In this document: piece after piece, positions 17,579 through 26,780 of the stretch
How the letters are laid out: each line of letters starts with the position of its first letter
Numbering within the stretch: the stretch's first letter is position 1
Position numbers and translations under genes: made by a program
The notes under the pieces: model-generated
What the model was told of the DNA's origin: nothing
Databases searched by the model: none
The model's input: only the letters and a program-made list of their open reading frames with translations
Source: Brevibacillus laterosporus
Lineage (GTDB): Bacteria > Bacillota > Bacilli > Brevibacillales > Brevibacillaceae
Assembly (NCBI GenBank): GCA_007833815.1
Contig: CP033464.1
Span: 3,838,001-3,902,000 of the forward strand
Direction: 5' to 3'
Length of the DNA stretch: 64,000 bases

Positions 17579-18679
17579 TTATTTCTCCTCACTTTCCGCC
17601 GTTAGCTTTGATTTGGAAGCAATCAAAATGGCCACTAACACGGCAGTGATTCCACCCACCAATTTCCCCACAATCATTGGGAAAATCAGACCTTTTTCCA
17701 CACCGGCTGTAAAACCCAAATGATCCCCAAAAGTAAACGATGCACTAACTGCGAAGGCGATATTTATTATCTTCCCTCGTGTATCCATCTCTTTTAAAAT
17801 GCCAAACATCGGAATATTATTGGCAAGCGACGCTACCAGTCCTGCTGCTGCTTTGTCATTCATGCCAAGTAATGAGCCCAATTTGAGCAATGGTTTTTGG
17901 AAAACTTTAGTTATCACATATACCATTGGAAATGCACCAGCTAGTACAATAGCAATAGAACCGACAATTTCAATACCATCCCAGATAGGAGCCATACCGG
18001 GAATAATGACTAAACCCGTTAACGTTTCAATAATAATAGCTCCTAGTGCTAGCGTAATAACAATAACAACCCCTTTGCCAAAAACGCTAAAGCCTTTTAT
18101 CATTCCATTTGGGGCTAGCCATAGTCCAATGCCAATAATTAGTGCTACCAGAATGATTGGCACCAGATTGCGTAAAATCATCCCAGGGTCATATCCCGCA
18201 ACCAATCCACCTACCAAGCACCCAATGGGAATGGTCATAATTCCGGCCAGAACCCCCGTAGCAAGGTATTTACGGTCTTCTTTTTCAATGATGCCAAGTG
18301 CAACAGGGATGGTAAATACAATAGTAGGACCAAGCATAGAACCAAGTATGATACCAGCAAAACGTCCTGCTTCTGGATTGCTTGCCATCTGCATCGCTAA
18401 AGGATATCCTCCCATGTCGTTTGCTAATAAAGTGGTGGCAAACATGGCAGGATCAGCGCCTAAGGCTGTATATAAGGGCACAACGATCGGTTTTAATAGC
18501 GTCGCCAGCACAGGTGCCAACGAGATGACCCCCACCATTGCAAGCGTGAGCGATCCCATCGCCATAATCCCTTCCTCGAACTTATCACCCAAATGAAATT
18601 TATTATCTAGACATTTGTCAATTGCCCCTAATGCCATGAAGATTACCATTATGTAAATGATAATTTCATTGATGCTCAT
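17579..18679 (-). CDS. eutH: EutH, ethanolamine transporter
   Basis: 366 residues, about ten hydrophobic helices (for example GIMAMGSLTLAMVGVISLAP, LVPIILVALIIGIGLWLAP, AVLVAILIASKSKL). Conserved EutH features include ANDMGGYPLAMQMA (about 89-102) and LANNIPMFGILKEMDTRGKI. It imports ethanolamine, mainly when external amine is scarce or protonated. The ATG overlaps the eutN stop (ATGA), with AAGGAGG upstream. Confidence 0.93.
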   Translation of the reverse strand: MSINEIIIYIMVIFMALGAIDKCLDNKFHLGDKFEEGIMAMGSLTLAMVGVISLAPVLATLLKPIVVPLYTALGADPAMFATTLLANDMGGYPLAMQMASNPEAGRFAGIILGSMLGPTIVFTIPVALGIIEKEDRKYLATGVLAGIMTIPIGCLVGGLVAGYDPGMILRNLVPIILVALIIGIGLWLAPNGMIKGFSVFGKGVVIVITLALGAIIIETLTGLVIIPGMAPIWDGIEIVGSIAIVLAGAFPMVYVITKVFQKPLLKLGSLLGMNDKAAAGLVASLANNIPMFGILKEMDTRGKIINIAFAVSASFTFGDHLGFTAGVEKGLIFPMIVGKLVGGITAVLVAILIASKSKLTAESEEK

Positions 18680-18966
18680 ACACTGTCCTCCTTATATGAG
18701 TCTCTCAGCTCATAACTATCTATAATACCAACGATCGTCGCATCAACGGGCGCTTTTACTTGATCAAAAGCAGCTCTTGCCGAACCACCTTTCGTTACCA
18801 GTACCAAATCACCAATGCCAGAGCCTGCAGCATCCGCTGCTACAAAGGTTTTCGACGATTCACCACCAAAGATTTCGGAGGGGGCAACAATCATAAGTTT
18901 GAGACTATCTAATTTTGCATCTTTTCTTGTGGCCCAAACGTTACCAATGATTCTTCCAATAATCAC
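18676..18966 (-). CDS. eutN: EutN, pentameric microcompartment vertex protein
   Basis: 96 residues of the EutN/CcmL family: MIIGRIIGNVWATRKDAKLD, LMIVAP, then AADAAGSGIGDLVLVTKGGSARA and the C-terminal VDATIVGIIDS. Such pentamers cap the twelve vertices of the shell. The GTG start overlaps the upstream stop (GTGA), with GGAGGG upstream. Confidence 0.93.
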   Translation of the reverse strand: MIIGRIIGNVWATRKDAKLDSLKLMIVAPSEIFGGESSKTFVAADAAGSGIGDLVLVTKGGSARAAFDQVKAPVDATIVGIIDSYELRDSYKEDSV

Positions 18967-19727
18967 TCGTTTTTGCCCTCCTCCTTCATTTTCTTGACAG
19001 TAATATGATTTATTCGTATGAAATCTTTAGCCAGTGGAGTTAAGATGGCATTCGGTAAAATGGTAAACGAATGTGCTCCTAATAAAAATAACTTTTTTAA
19101 CACAGATTCAGATATAACCTTCTGTTTTATATGCAACACTTCTTCTGAGGTCTCTGTTACGTTACTATTCCCATCCAAATGAATGTAATGCTCTTCTGCA
19201 CGATTTGAATGTGAAGTTTTAACTGAGATAGGTAAAAGATGAATATCTCCTCTTTTGATCAAATTCACTCCATATGTGATTAGCTTCTGTTCGTAGGATT
19301 GATACAACTCATATAAATGAGCTGGAGCTGTTTGATGATAATGTCGATACTCGATGCCTTCTTGTAACAGGTACACTTTTTTACCTTGTAACAGCGCCTG
19401 AATAATTACGTTATCAGTGGCAACAAGCCCTAATGCAAGTGAAGCTAGCGTGTAACAATGTAATCCTGTTAGCAGGATGAAGGAAAAAGATTGAACGTCA
19501 AATTCTGATAGGCCATCAGTCCACTCTTGCCTAGACATCAGATCATCAATCACAACAGAATGGGCGTCAAATTTTCCAGTGAGAATAGACTTTACTGCGA
19601 GCCATTCGCTTTCATTTGGAGAAAATACTAGTATTTTGGGCTTTTTCTCCACATGGAGTGCATCCAATCGAGTTAAAACCTCGCTGGTAATTGCTTCTAT
19701 CAGTTGTTTTATTTCCAAACTCGTCAC
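18963..19727 (-). CDS. Eut operon protein of unknown function (TIGR02536-like)
   Basis: 254 residues. The N-terminus is an amphipathic helix (LEIKQLIEAITSEVLTRL) like those that direct cargo into the shell. The middle resembles a Rossmann-like flavoprotein fold (KPKILVFSPNESEW, SFILLTGLHCYTLASLALGL, ALLQGKKVYLLQEGIEY). The C-terminus has ILTPLAKDFIRINHITVKK, close to the ITPSAKQF...AIKLIE segment at the N-terminus of EutT in this operon. Proteins of this type recur in Gram-positive eut operons without an assigned reaction. The start could be GTG 19727 (overlapping the pduL stop) or TTG 19718, which fits the SD better. Confidence 0.75.
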   Translation of the reverse strand: MTSLEIKQLIEAITSEVLTRLDALHVEKKPKILVFSPNESEWLAVKSILTGKFDAHSVVIDDLMSRQEWTDGLSEFDVQSFSFILLTGLHCYTLASLALGLVATDNVIIQALLQGKKVYLLQEGIEYRHYHQTAPAHLYELYQSYEQKLITYGVNLIKRGDIHLLPISVKTSHSNRAEEHYIHLDGNSNVTETSEEVLHIKQKVISESVLKKLFLLGAHSFTILPNAILTPLAKDFIRINHITVKKMKEEGKNE

Positions 19728-20350
19728 TTCCTAACGAGTCTAGCAACCGTATCTTTTCGATAGCCACACGCATTGGCTTCATCGTAATCAATATGCATAA
19801 ACGTACGAAAATGTGGACTTACCCGAATGGTTACTTCTTGAAAAGTAACTGGTCTTGTTCCAAGTACTTCCACGCATACATTTTCCCTATCTGAAAGCCC
19901 AAACCATTGAGCATCCTCAACCGACATGTGAATGTGCCGCTTGGCAATGATCGCAGCTTTGACTGGAACGGATGCATGCTGCGTAGCCAACGTAATCTCT
20001 GCACTTTCTGCTAAATTTCCTGATTCGCGAATAGGTGGCTTAATTCCTAAAGTAACTGCATCTGTTAAAGAAACCTCCACTTGTGTATTTTGCCTTTCAG
20101 GTCCCAGTACAGCCACATTCTTAATCGTTCCTTTAGGACCGATCAAATCTACTCGCTCCACGCAACTAAATTGCCCTGGTTGGGACAATTCTTTTGCTTT
20201 TGTGAGAGAATATCCCTCTCCAAATAAAATATCAATGGTCTTTCGAGATAAATGCACATGTCTTCCTGAAGCTTCAACGGGAATGAGTAGTTTCTGCTTA
20301 ACCGCAGCTACCACTTTTTCCACAATTTGATTAATTTCACTTTTTGTCAT
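19724..20350 (-). CDS. pduL: PduL-type phosphotransacylase
   Basis: 208 residues from the ATG at 20350, which overlaps the eutT stop (ATGA) and has AAGGTG upstream; an earlier in-frame start at 20401 lies inside eutT. It converts acetyl-CoA and phosphate to acetyl phosphate in the lumen, recycling CoA. Zn-binding motifs are EASGRHVHLS and AIIAKRHIHMS, with the paired PduL beta-barrel repeats and HIDYDEANACGY near the end. The N-terminal helix EINQIVEKVVAAVKQKL is the expected targeting peptide. It takes the place of an EutD-type Pta in this operon. Confidence 0.93.
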   Translation of the reverse strand: MTKSEINQIVEKVVAAVKQKLLIPVEASGRHVHLSRKTIDILFGEGYSLTKAKELSQPGQFSCVERVDLIGPKGTIKNVAVLGPERQNTQVEVSLTDAVTLGIKPPIRESGNLAESAEITLATQHASVPVKAAIIAKRHIHMSVEDAQWFGLSDRENVCVEVLGTRPVTFQEVTIRVSPHFRTFMHIDYDEANACGYRKDTVARLVRK

Positions 20351-21114
20351 TTCTTCACCTTCTTTTGAGTCATGTGCTTGTACATGATTATCAAAAAGCA
20401 ACTGCTGATACGGTTAATGGCCTCAATTAAATCAGGTCTTTGGTTGATCCCATCTTCATTTACATATGTTTGAATAGATACAATTTCTAATTCTCTTGAT
20501 CGTGTTCGTAACGCATATAACTCGATAGCTGACTCTCCCATTTGATAATGTAAAACAGGAGGAGATATCCCGAAATAGACTTGAGGATGGTGCGCCATTT
20601 CCTGAAGGTCGTAGCTATTCATGCCTAGAATTGAAATCTCTGTCAACGCTTCGTCCATCTGATCTGCCCGAAGCACCTCACGGACAAACCCCAGCATTCC
20701 CTCCAAATCCTTTACAAGCTCCTCTTTATTTCTCTTTGCCATTTTCGCCTGTAAACGAAGTATTTCAGCTATAAGAGTTTCCAGTTTACCTTGAAAAACA
20801 ATACGACGATGGGTTTTTGACACCAAAGTTGTTCCATGCAGAAAAGTCAAATGTTCTGGTTTGTGTTCCAGATAGCCACCATTCAAACATTGATATCTAG
20901 GAGTAAAAGTTGACAGCTCCTCTTTTTCTCCCTCTTCCAAAGAAGAGGAAAGGGAAGTAGGCAAGTTGTCATCTACTTCAATGAGCTTGATGGCTTTTTC
21001 CGACATAAACTGCTTGGCTGAAGGGGTAATAATTGTACCTTTAGGAACTGTATATTCGCATATACTCTTCTTTTTTAGAGCGTTTCTTAACTCACTCTCG
21101 GTCAGCACACTCAT
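20347..21114 (-). CDS. eutT: EutT, corrinoid adenosyltransferase
   Basis: 255 residues. It transfers the adenosyl group of ATP to cobalamin, making the B12 coenzyme for EutBC. The N-terminal part has TVPKGTIITPSAKQFMSEKA. The core cobalamin adenosyltransferase fold follows with KTHRRIVFQGKLETLIAEIL, a helical bundle, and RPDLIEAINRISSCFLIIMY. The Cys-rich segment seen in enterobacterial EutT is not evident, so a PduO-like helical-bundle mode is plausible. ATG with GGAGG upstream. Confidence 0.85.
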   Translation of the reverse strand: MSVLTESELRNALKKKSICEYTVPKGTIITPSAKQFMSEKAIKLIEVDDNLPTSLSSSLEEGEKEELSTFTPRYQCLNGGYLEHKPEHLTFLHGTTLVSKTHRRIVFQGKLETLIAEILRLQAKMAKRNKEELVKDLEGMLGFVREVLRADQMDEALTEISILGMNSYDLQEMAHHPQVYFGISPPVLHYQMGESAIELYALRTRSRELEIVSIQTYVNEDGINQRPDLIEAINRISSCFLIIMYKHMTQKKVKK

Positions 21115-21225
21115 AGGTTATTCCTCCACATATCATGTAGAGAGGGCATACTATCCGCTATAGCTTTTAAACGCCGATACATTTATCATCGACCGAAAGC
21201 TGTAAGGGATAGTATGTTCCTGAAA

Positions 21226-21522
21226 TTAGGCTTGTTGTTGTTGTTTAGACTTGGGAAGAATGCTATCCACCTCAGTGTGTGGACGTGGAATAACGTGTAC
21301 AGAAATCAGTTCTCCAATACGTTCTGCTGCTGCTGCTCCAGCATCTGTTGCTGCTTTTACTGCACCAACATCTCCGCGAACCATCACAGTTACTAAGCCG
21401 CCACCCACTTGTTCTTTACCAACCAGTTCTACATTAGCTGCTTTCACCATGGCGTCAGCTGCTTCAATTGCACTTACAAGTCCTTTTGTCTCAATCATTC
21501 CTAATGCATTTGTACTTGCCAT
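21226..21522 (-). CDS. eutM: EutM-type hexameric BMC shell protein
   Basis: 98 residues, one BMC domain: [55 protein letters not shown]. Forms flat hexamers of the shell facets, with a small pore for substrates. The Gln-rich tail (SKQQQQA) is unusual but short. GGAGG lies nine bases before the ATG. Confidence 0.93.
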   Translation of the reverse strand: MASTNALGMIETKGLVSAIEAADAMVKAANVELVGKEQVGGGLVTVMVRGDVGAVKAATDAGAAAAERIGELISVHVIPRPHTEVDSILPKSKQQQQA

Positions 21523-21568
21523 TTCAATTCCTCCGTTTTTTCATGTCATCTTTTTTACAGTTAAAATG

Positions 21569-23050
21569 CTAGGAGATGCAGTTGCTGTGCTTCAAATCCG
21601 CTAGGACTTTCTGGATTATGACATTTACCACATCATCAGTGACCCCAGATCCTCCCTGCGTGTTGCAAGTTGCTTGATGTGGACGTAAATCCTCCAGCTC
21701 CCTAACCCCATAAGCAATACGGCGGATATTCAGTAAATTCATAGGTCCTACGTTATCTGAAGTAGAGTTATTGCCCACTGCTCCACAGCCCAAGGTTAGA
21801 GCAGGAACTAAATTGGTTGTACCCCCGATTCCTCCCAATGCTGCTGGTGTATTTACCAAAAAGCGGGATACAGGTTGACGTAAACCAAAATAACGAATGA
21901 CATCCTCGTCTTGCGCGTGAATAATACAGGTATGACCTGCTCCCTCATTTAATAAAATTTCCACACATAGATCACACGCCTTCTCCATGCTGTCAGATGT
22001 GTAGAAACCTAGAATAGGAGCCAGTTTTTCCCGAGAGAACGCTACTTTATGGCCAATTTCGGTTTCTTCCCCAATTAGAAGTCTTGCTCCAGTGGGAACC
22101 GTTATCATTGCCAAATTGGCTATATGCTTCACGCTTTTCCCAACGATTTGTGGGTTCATAGACCCGTTTTCTCGCATAATGAATCGACCAACTTTTTCCT
22201 TTTCATCCGGAGTTAGAAAATAAGCTCCCTGCTTTTTAAATTCTGCTATTACTTTCTCTTTCATGCATCTTTCAACGACGACCGACTGCTCGGAAGCACA
22301 AATTGTTCCATTGTCAAAGGTTGAGCTATCTAAAATACGCTTAACAGCATTCGATAAATCAGCAGATTTGTCAATGTAAGCAGGGCCATTACCAGATCCA
22401 ACACCGATTGCTGGGGTTCCAGAACTGTAGGCTGCTTTTACCATTGCAGAGCCGCCTGTTGCTAAAATCAACCGAACGTCTTTATGCTTCATCAACTCAT
22501 TGGTTCCTTGAATGGTGGGCATCTCCATACAAGTAACGATATCTTCCGGTCCGCCAACAGATGTAACTGCTTCCCGAATAATTTTTATGGTTTCCAAAAT
22601 ACATTTTTTCGCGTTTGGATGGGGTGAAAAAATGATGGAGTTCCCTGCTTTAATGGAAATAAGAGACTTATACAGCACGGTTGAGGTCGGGTTTGTGGAT
22701 GGAATTAACCCGGCAATCACTCCTACTGGCACACCTACTTCGATGACTTTTTTCGCTGTGTCTTCCTTTAAAACTCCAATGGTCTTCATATCCTTGATAT
22801 GCTCATACACTACTTTGCTTCCAAATAGGTTTTTTATCACCTTATCTTCTCTGATACCAAATCCAGTTTCTTCCACCGCTATCTTTGCCAGAGACTCAGC
22901 ATTTGCAACACCTGCATTTGCAACTGCTTTTACAATTGCGTCGATGTGTTCCTGAGACATCTGGCTCAAGGCATATTGAGCATTCTTCGATTTCTTGATG
23001 AGATTTCTCACTTCTTGTACAGAAAGTAAGTCTTTATCAGAAAGCATCAT
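21569..23050 (-). CDS. eutE: EutE, CoA-acylating acetaldehyde dehydrogenase
   Basis: 493 residues. Oxidises acetaldehyde to acetyl-CoA with NAD+ inside the shell. The ALDH fold has a catalytic Cys in FDNGTICASEQSVVVE (about residue 248), NAD-binding GGPEDIVTCMEMPT and ATGGSAMVKAAYSSGTPAIG, and the C-terminal GAVGNNSTSDNVGP. N-terminal residues 5-20 (KDLLSVQEVRNLIKKS) are helical, as in shell-targeted EutE. The start overlaps the stop of the upstream BMC gene. Confidence 0.93.
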   Translation of the reverse strand: MMLSDKDLLSVQEVRNLIKKSKNAQYALSQMSQEHIDAIVKAVANAGVANAESLAKIAVEETGFGIREDKVIKNLFGSKVVYEHIKDMKTIGVLKEDTAKKVIEVGVPVGVIAGLIPSTNPTSTVLYKSLISIKAGNSIIFSPHPNAKKCILETIKIIREAVTSVGGPEDIVTCMEMPTIQGTNELMKHKDVRLILATGGSAMVKAAYSSGTPAIGVGSGNGPAYIDKSADLSNAVKRILDSSTFDNGTICASEQSVVVERCMKEKVIAEFKKQGAYFLTPDEKEKVGRFIMRENGSMNPQIVGKSVKHIANLAMITVPTGARLLIGEETEIGHKVAFSREKLAPILGFYTSDSMEKACDLCVEILLNEGAGHTCIIHAQDEDVIRYFGLRQPVSRFLVNTPAALGGIGGTTNLVPALTLGCGAVGNNSTSDNVGPMNLLNIRRIAYGVRELEDLRPHQATCNTQGGSGVTDDVVNVIIQKVLADLKHSNCIS

Positions 23051-23745
23051 GTTGTTACTCCTTCTTTATGCAATTTGGTAATCTCCTGAACAAGTTGAGT
23101 TTTTTTAGCCTGTTTCAGTTGTTTGTTGTTAATGCTAACGATTCCTAGCTTTTTCGCTTCCTCCCTTAACTCACTTACTGTCATATTCTGCAATTGTTCC
23201 ACCGGGCTATTGCGGTCTATGGTTGACATGTCAGTTCCCTCACCCACTTCGCCAGCAGAGCGTGCCGAGCTAGTCAAATTGAATGTGGATAAAAGTTCCT
23301 GTTTTGGAATCGTTATAGCCTCCATCGAGGAAGAACGCGTTTCCTTATCAAAGAGTTGTGTACCTTCGTTTGTCGTTAATTTTTCAGCTACTGGTAATGT
23401 CTTAGTCGTTGATGGTGCTTGAGTTATTTGTGACGCTTGATTGATACTTTGTGTTTGGACTGGTGTAACATTTGGCTGCTTAACCATTGCATATAAACTA
23501 TCATCTGGATTAGGGATCACATGTTTAGAAATCAGTGTGCCAAATTTGTTCACCGCTTCCGCCCCTGCTTCCACAGCAGAGGTAATCGCTGATACATCTC
23601 CATGGATTTTTACGGTAACAAGACCGCCCTTTACTTTCTCTAAGCCAATCAAGTTAACATTGGCTGCCTTCATAGCTGCATCTGCCGCTTCTATTGACGC
23701 TAACAATCCTTTTACCTCAATGAGCCCTAAGGCACTATTTTTCAT
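23047..23745 (-). CDS. BMC shell protein with C-terminal Rho_N/SAP-like domain (EutK-like)
   Basis: 232 residues: BMC domain (1-92; ALGLIEVKGLLASIEAADAA, GGLVTVKIHGDVSAI, HVIPNPDDSL), a long Gln/Thr/Ser-rich linker (about 93-185), and a compact C-terminal domain (about 186-232) LQNMTVSELREEAKKLGIVS followed by a Lys-rich helix pair. The last domain looks like the Rho N-terminal/SAP helix-extended-loop fold, which binds nucleic acid. Enterobacterial EutK also carries a C-terminal helix-turn-helix with a basic surface, so this is a functional analogue by architecture. It lies between eutL and eutE. Confidence 0.8.
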   Translation of the reverse strand: MKNSALGLIEVKGLLASIEAADAAMKAANVNLIGLEKVKGGLVTVKIHGDVSAITSAVEAGAEAVNKFGTLISKHVIPNPDDSLYAMVKQPNVTPVQTQSINQASQITQAPSTTKTLPVAEKLTTNEGTQLFDKETRSSSMEAITIPKQELLSTFNLTSSARSAGEVGEGTDMSTIDRNSPVEQLQNMTVSELREEAKKLGIVSINNKQLKQAKKTQLVQEITKLHKEGVTT

Positions 23746-23760
23746 AAGATCACCTTATAA

Positions 23761-24414
23761 TTAGTAACTCTGTGGATTTTCAGCAACGTATTGGACAGCT
23801 TCAGCAAATGCATCACATGCTGCTTTACAGGCAGATTGACTGCCTGTTAGTAGAGCACCGCCAAAGTTAGTCTCGGAGGGTGGTCCGTAAAAGGTAGCCA
23901 TCTGAACATCAGCCGCTTTCAAAGCAGCATCAAGGGCATACATTGCTTCCAGAGGCGGCGCAATCAAGTAGGCAATCGCTTCTGCATCCTTCAGATTAGC
24001 TACCTCGGTAAGATATGTTCCTGGTCGGGAGACGCAATGAGCGTAATAAGCGATAGAATCATCGTCATTAGCACTAATAAAATGAGCTCCATTGTTAATG
24101 AAGTCAACCGCCGCATTTAAACCACTACGAATTTCTGCTGGATTAGGGCCAGCCAGTATTCCAATTACTTCGCCAGCCAGTTTAGAGTTAGCATTGGCTG
24201 CCCCTGCGTACATTGATTTGGCGTAAACGACATCAACAGCTGCCTCCTTAGTCGCTTCATCCAAAGCGGTATAGGTTACATCATCGCTATCAGCCGTCAA
24301 AATCCCTAAACTTTTTTGGTTTGGTTGCAACCGAAATGCTTTTGCCATATCGGGAGCCACATTTGGGATGATTTTTACACTCAACACATTCGCCCGAAGT
24401 GCATCATTCTTCAT
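23761..24414 (-). CDS. eutL: EutL, trimeric BMC shell protein
   Basis: 217 residues, a tandem-BMC protein: LSVKIIPNVAPDMAKAFRLQ, GIGLT-type turn replaced by KSLGILTADSDDVTYTALDE, AKSMYAGAANANSKLAGEVI, GPNPAEIRSGLNAAVDFI, and the second half FYGPPSETNFGGALLTGSQS. EutL trimers have a gated central pore. TAGGAGGG lies upstream of the ATG. Adjacent to eutBC, whose product it may help contain. Confidence 0.93.
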   Translation of the reverse strand: MKNDALRANVLSVKIIPNVAPDMAKAFRLQPNQKSLGILTADSDDVTYTALDEATKEAAVDVVYAKSMYAGAANANSKLAGEVIGILAGPNPAEIRSGLNAAVDFINNGAHFISANDDDSIAYYAHCVSRPGTYLTEVANLKDAEAIAYLIAPPLEAMYALDAALKAADVQMATFYGPPSETNFGGALLTGSQSACKAACDAFAEAVQYVAENPQSY

Positions 24415-24445
24415 TCAAATTTCCCTCCTAAGGATAATGGGAAGT

Positions 24446-25378
24446 TTATAGTTTTAGATCGATTCCACTTGCTTTTTTCTCCAACATGGTCTTAATCAAT
24501 TCTGCAATATGTGCACCTGCTTCTACAGAAGGTGTTCCGCCTTTATGAATATTAGAGATTACTGTGCGCCGTGCTTCTGGCATGTTAATTGTGGCCTTGT
24601 AAGCGATATAAGCACTCATTGACTCTGCTGTGACCAGACCTGGACGCTCACCAATCAGCACACAAGTTACATCGGCCCCTACTATCTCAGAGATTTGATC
24701 CATAGCGCCAACACGGCCCAATTTTACAAAAAACGGTGTTCCTACCTGAATTTTATAGCCTTCCAACCCTTGAATGATGGCTGGCAAAATATCCTTCGCG
24801 TTTGCTTCTACCGCAGCGGAGCTTAACCCATCAGAAACAAAGATTTGAACTTGTGGCTGCTTCTGGCAGTTTTCCTTAATCTTTTGCAAACCTTCATCCG
24901 ATATTTTTCGGCCTAAATCAGGTCTGGTCAAATATTCATCCTTATCCTTGCAAAGCGTCTGTACGGTAAATAGATTCATATCTTTTAAGAACTGTTCATC
25001 TACATTAGAAAACACGGCATCCTGCGCCGCAGCATGGTCAGCACGAAAGCGCAGTATGGTTTCTGTCTTATAACGCGGCCCTGCACGCCAGATTCCGAGA
25101 CGAGCAGGCGTACGTTCTTTCATTTTTAAATAGCCCTTTGCATCTAGTGGATTTGGCACCAACAATTGTTTTTTTAGATCAATTTTCGTAATATCATCGA
25201 TGGTTCCATCAGAAGGCATCTGCTGCTGCACAACCCAGCCACCGCCAACGTTGGATTCAGGTCGTGGCTTGGCAGATTTAATTTCAATTTTTCCTTCCGT
25301 TTTCTCTACACCAGTATTGGAGGTCATTTCCGCTAAAACCTGTTCTACTACTTGTCTGATGTCATTTTCCTGAAGCAT
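24446..25378 (-). CDS. eutC: EutC, ethanolamine ammonia-lyase small subunit
   Basis: 310 residues. The small subunit of the B12-dependent lyase, contributing to the cobalamin site. N-terminal helix [15 protein letters not shown] is the known type of targeting peptide, followed by a linker with [20 protein letters not shown]. The core has [35 protein letters not shown] and [20 protein letters not shown] (cobalamin-binding part). Works as a complex with EutB encoded just upstream. Confidence 0.95.
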   Translation of the reverse strand: MLQENDIRQVVEQVLAEMTSNTGVEKTEGKIEIKSAKPRPESNVGGGWVVQQQMPSDGTIDDITKIDLKKQLLVPNPLDAKGYLKMKERTPARLGIWRAGPRYKTETILRFRADHAAAQDAVFSNVDEQFLKDMNLFTVQTLCKDKDEYLTRPDLGRKISDEGLQKIKENCQKQPQVQIFVSDGLSSAAVEANAKDILPAIIQGLEGYKIQVGTPFFVKLGRVGAMDQISEIVGADVTCVLIGERPGLVTAESMSAYIAYKATINMPEARRTVISNIHKGGTPSVEAGAHIAELIKTMLEKKASGIDLKL

Positions 25379-25396
25379 GTTCTAGCCTCCATTCCT

Positions 25397-26761
25397 TTAC
25401 GCTAGGAAAACAGATGCATCCCCAGCACGTTTTGTTAGCTTTCCATTCTCAATGAATCCCATTTTTTCCATCCACTTTTCAAACTCAGTAATTGGTCGTA
25501 AATGAAGTAGCTCACGCAGAGTTGCTGTTTCATGGTAACCAGTTGTTTGATAGTTCAACATAACGTCGTCTCCATGTGGAATACCCATGAAATAGTTACA
25601 ACCAGCTGTAGACAGCAGAACCGCCAAGTTCTCAATATCGTTTTGATCCGCTTTCATATGGTTGGTATAGCAAGCATCGCATCCCATGGAAATACCGGTC
25701 AGTTTGCCCATGAAATGATCTTCTAGACCAGCACGAATCACTTGCGTACTGTTGTACAGGTACTCAGGTCCAATGAAACCAACCACTGTATTTACTAAGA
25801 ACGGATCATATCTCTTAGCGAAGCCATAGCAACGCGCTTCCAACGTTACCTGATCAACACCATAATGGGCTTCCGAAGACAGTTCAGAACCTTGTCCTGT
25901 CTCAAAATACATGACATTCGGTCCTGTCGCTGTTCCTTCTCTTTGTGCCAATTGACGTGCCTCTTCAATCATGTCTCCTGAAATCCCAAATGCCTCATTT
26001 CCTTTTTGGGAGCCAGCGATACTTTGGAAAATGAGGTCGGCTGGGGCTCCTTTACGAATAGCTTCCATCTGGGTAGTCACATGAGCTAACACACAGTTTT
26101 GTGTGGGAATCGACCACTTTTGCTTAAAATCTTCAAATCTCTTCAATACCCGACTTACGCTTTCAACAGAGTCATCTACGGGATTTAAACCGATAACAGC
26201 ATCACCAATACCAAAGGTAAGCCCTTCCATTAACGAAGCTGTAATTCCATCAGGATCATCTGTTGGATGGTTAGGTTGCAATCGAGCTGACAGAGTCCCC
26301 TCATAGCCAATCGTTGTATTACAGTGGGCTTGGATGCGAATTTTACGGGCGCCGTAAATTAAATCCAAATTCGACATAAGCTTAGTAACTGCCGCAACCA
26401 TTTCACTGGTTAATCCTCGACTGATCCTCTTAATGTTTTCCTCCGTGGTATTTTCATCCAAAATCCATTCTCGTAGCTCAGAAACTGTCCAGTTTTTTAT
26501 TTCGTTATAAATTTTTTCGTTGACGCCATCTTGAATAATACGTGTCACTTCGTCTTCTTCATAGGGTATCGCTGGATTGTTACGTAATTCAGCCATTGTA
26601 AACTCACTCAACACAATCTTGGCTGCCACCCTCTCTTCAGAGCTTTCTGCAGCGACGCCAGCCAATTTATCCCCTGATTTTTCTTCGTTTGCTTTCGCCA
26701 TGACATCCATAACATTTTTGAATTGATAGGCATTGCCGAAAAGATTTGTTTTAAGTTTCAA
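25397..26761 (-). CDS. eutB: EutB, ethanolamine ammonia-lyase large subunit
   Basis: 454 residues from TTG 26761, which has GAGGTG five bases upstream and gives MKLKTNLFG, matching the usual EutB N-terminus; a GTG nine bases earlier would swallow the SD. The TIM-barrel catalytic subunit splits ethanolamine into acetaldehyde and ammonia by a radical mechanism. Visible are KANEEKSGDKLAGVAAES, RIQAHCNTTIGYEGTLSARL, GLTFGIGDAVIGLNPVDDSV and GISMGCDACYTNHMKADQND, all typical of the family. Complex partner is EutC. Confidence 0.95.
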   Translation of the reverse strand: MKLKTNLFGNAYQFKNVMDVMAKANEEKSGDKLAGVAAESSEERVAAKIVLSEFTMAELRNNPAIPYEEDEVTRIIQDGVNEKIYNEIKNWTVSELREWILDENTTEENIKRISRGLTSEMVAAVTKLMSNLDLIYGARKIRIQAHCNTTIGYEGTLSARLQPNHPTDDPDGITASLMEGLTFGIGDAVIGLNPVDDSVESVSRVLKRFEDFKQKWSIPTQNCVLAHVTTQMEAIRKGAPADLIFQSIAGSQKGNEAFGISGDMIEEARQLAQREGTATGPNVMYFETGQGSELSSEAHYGVDQVTLEARCYGFAKRYDPFLVNTVVGFIGPEYLYNSTQVIRAGLEDHFMGKLTGISMGCDACYTNHMKADQNDIENLAVLLSTAGCNYFMGIPHGDDVMLNYQTTGYHETATLRELLHLRPITEFEKWMEKMGFIENGKLTKRAGDASVFLA

Positions 26762-26780
26762 CGTCGTCACCTCATAACTG

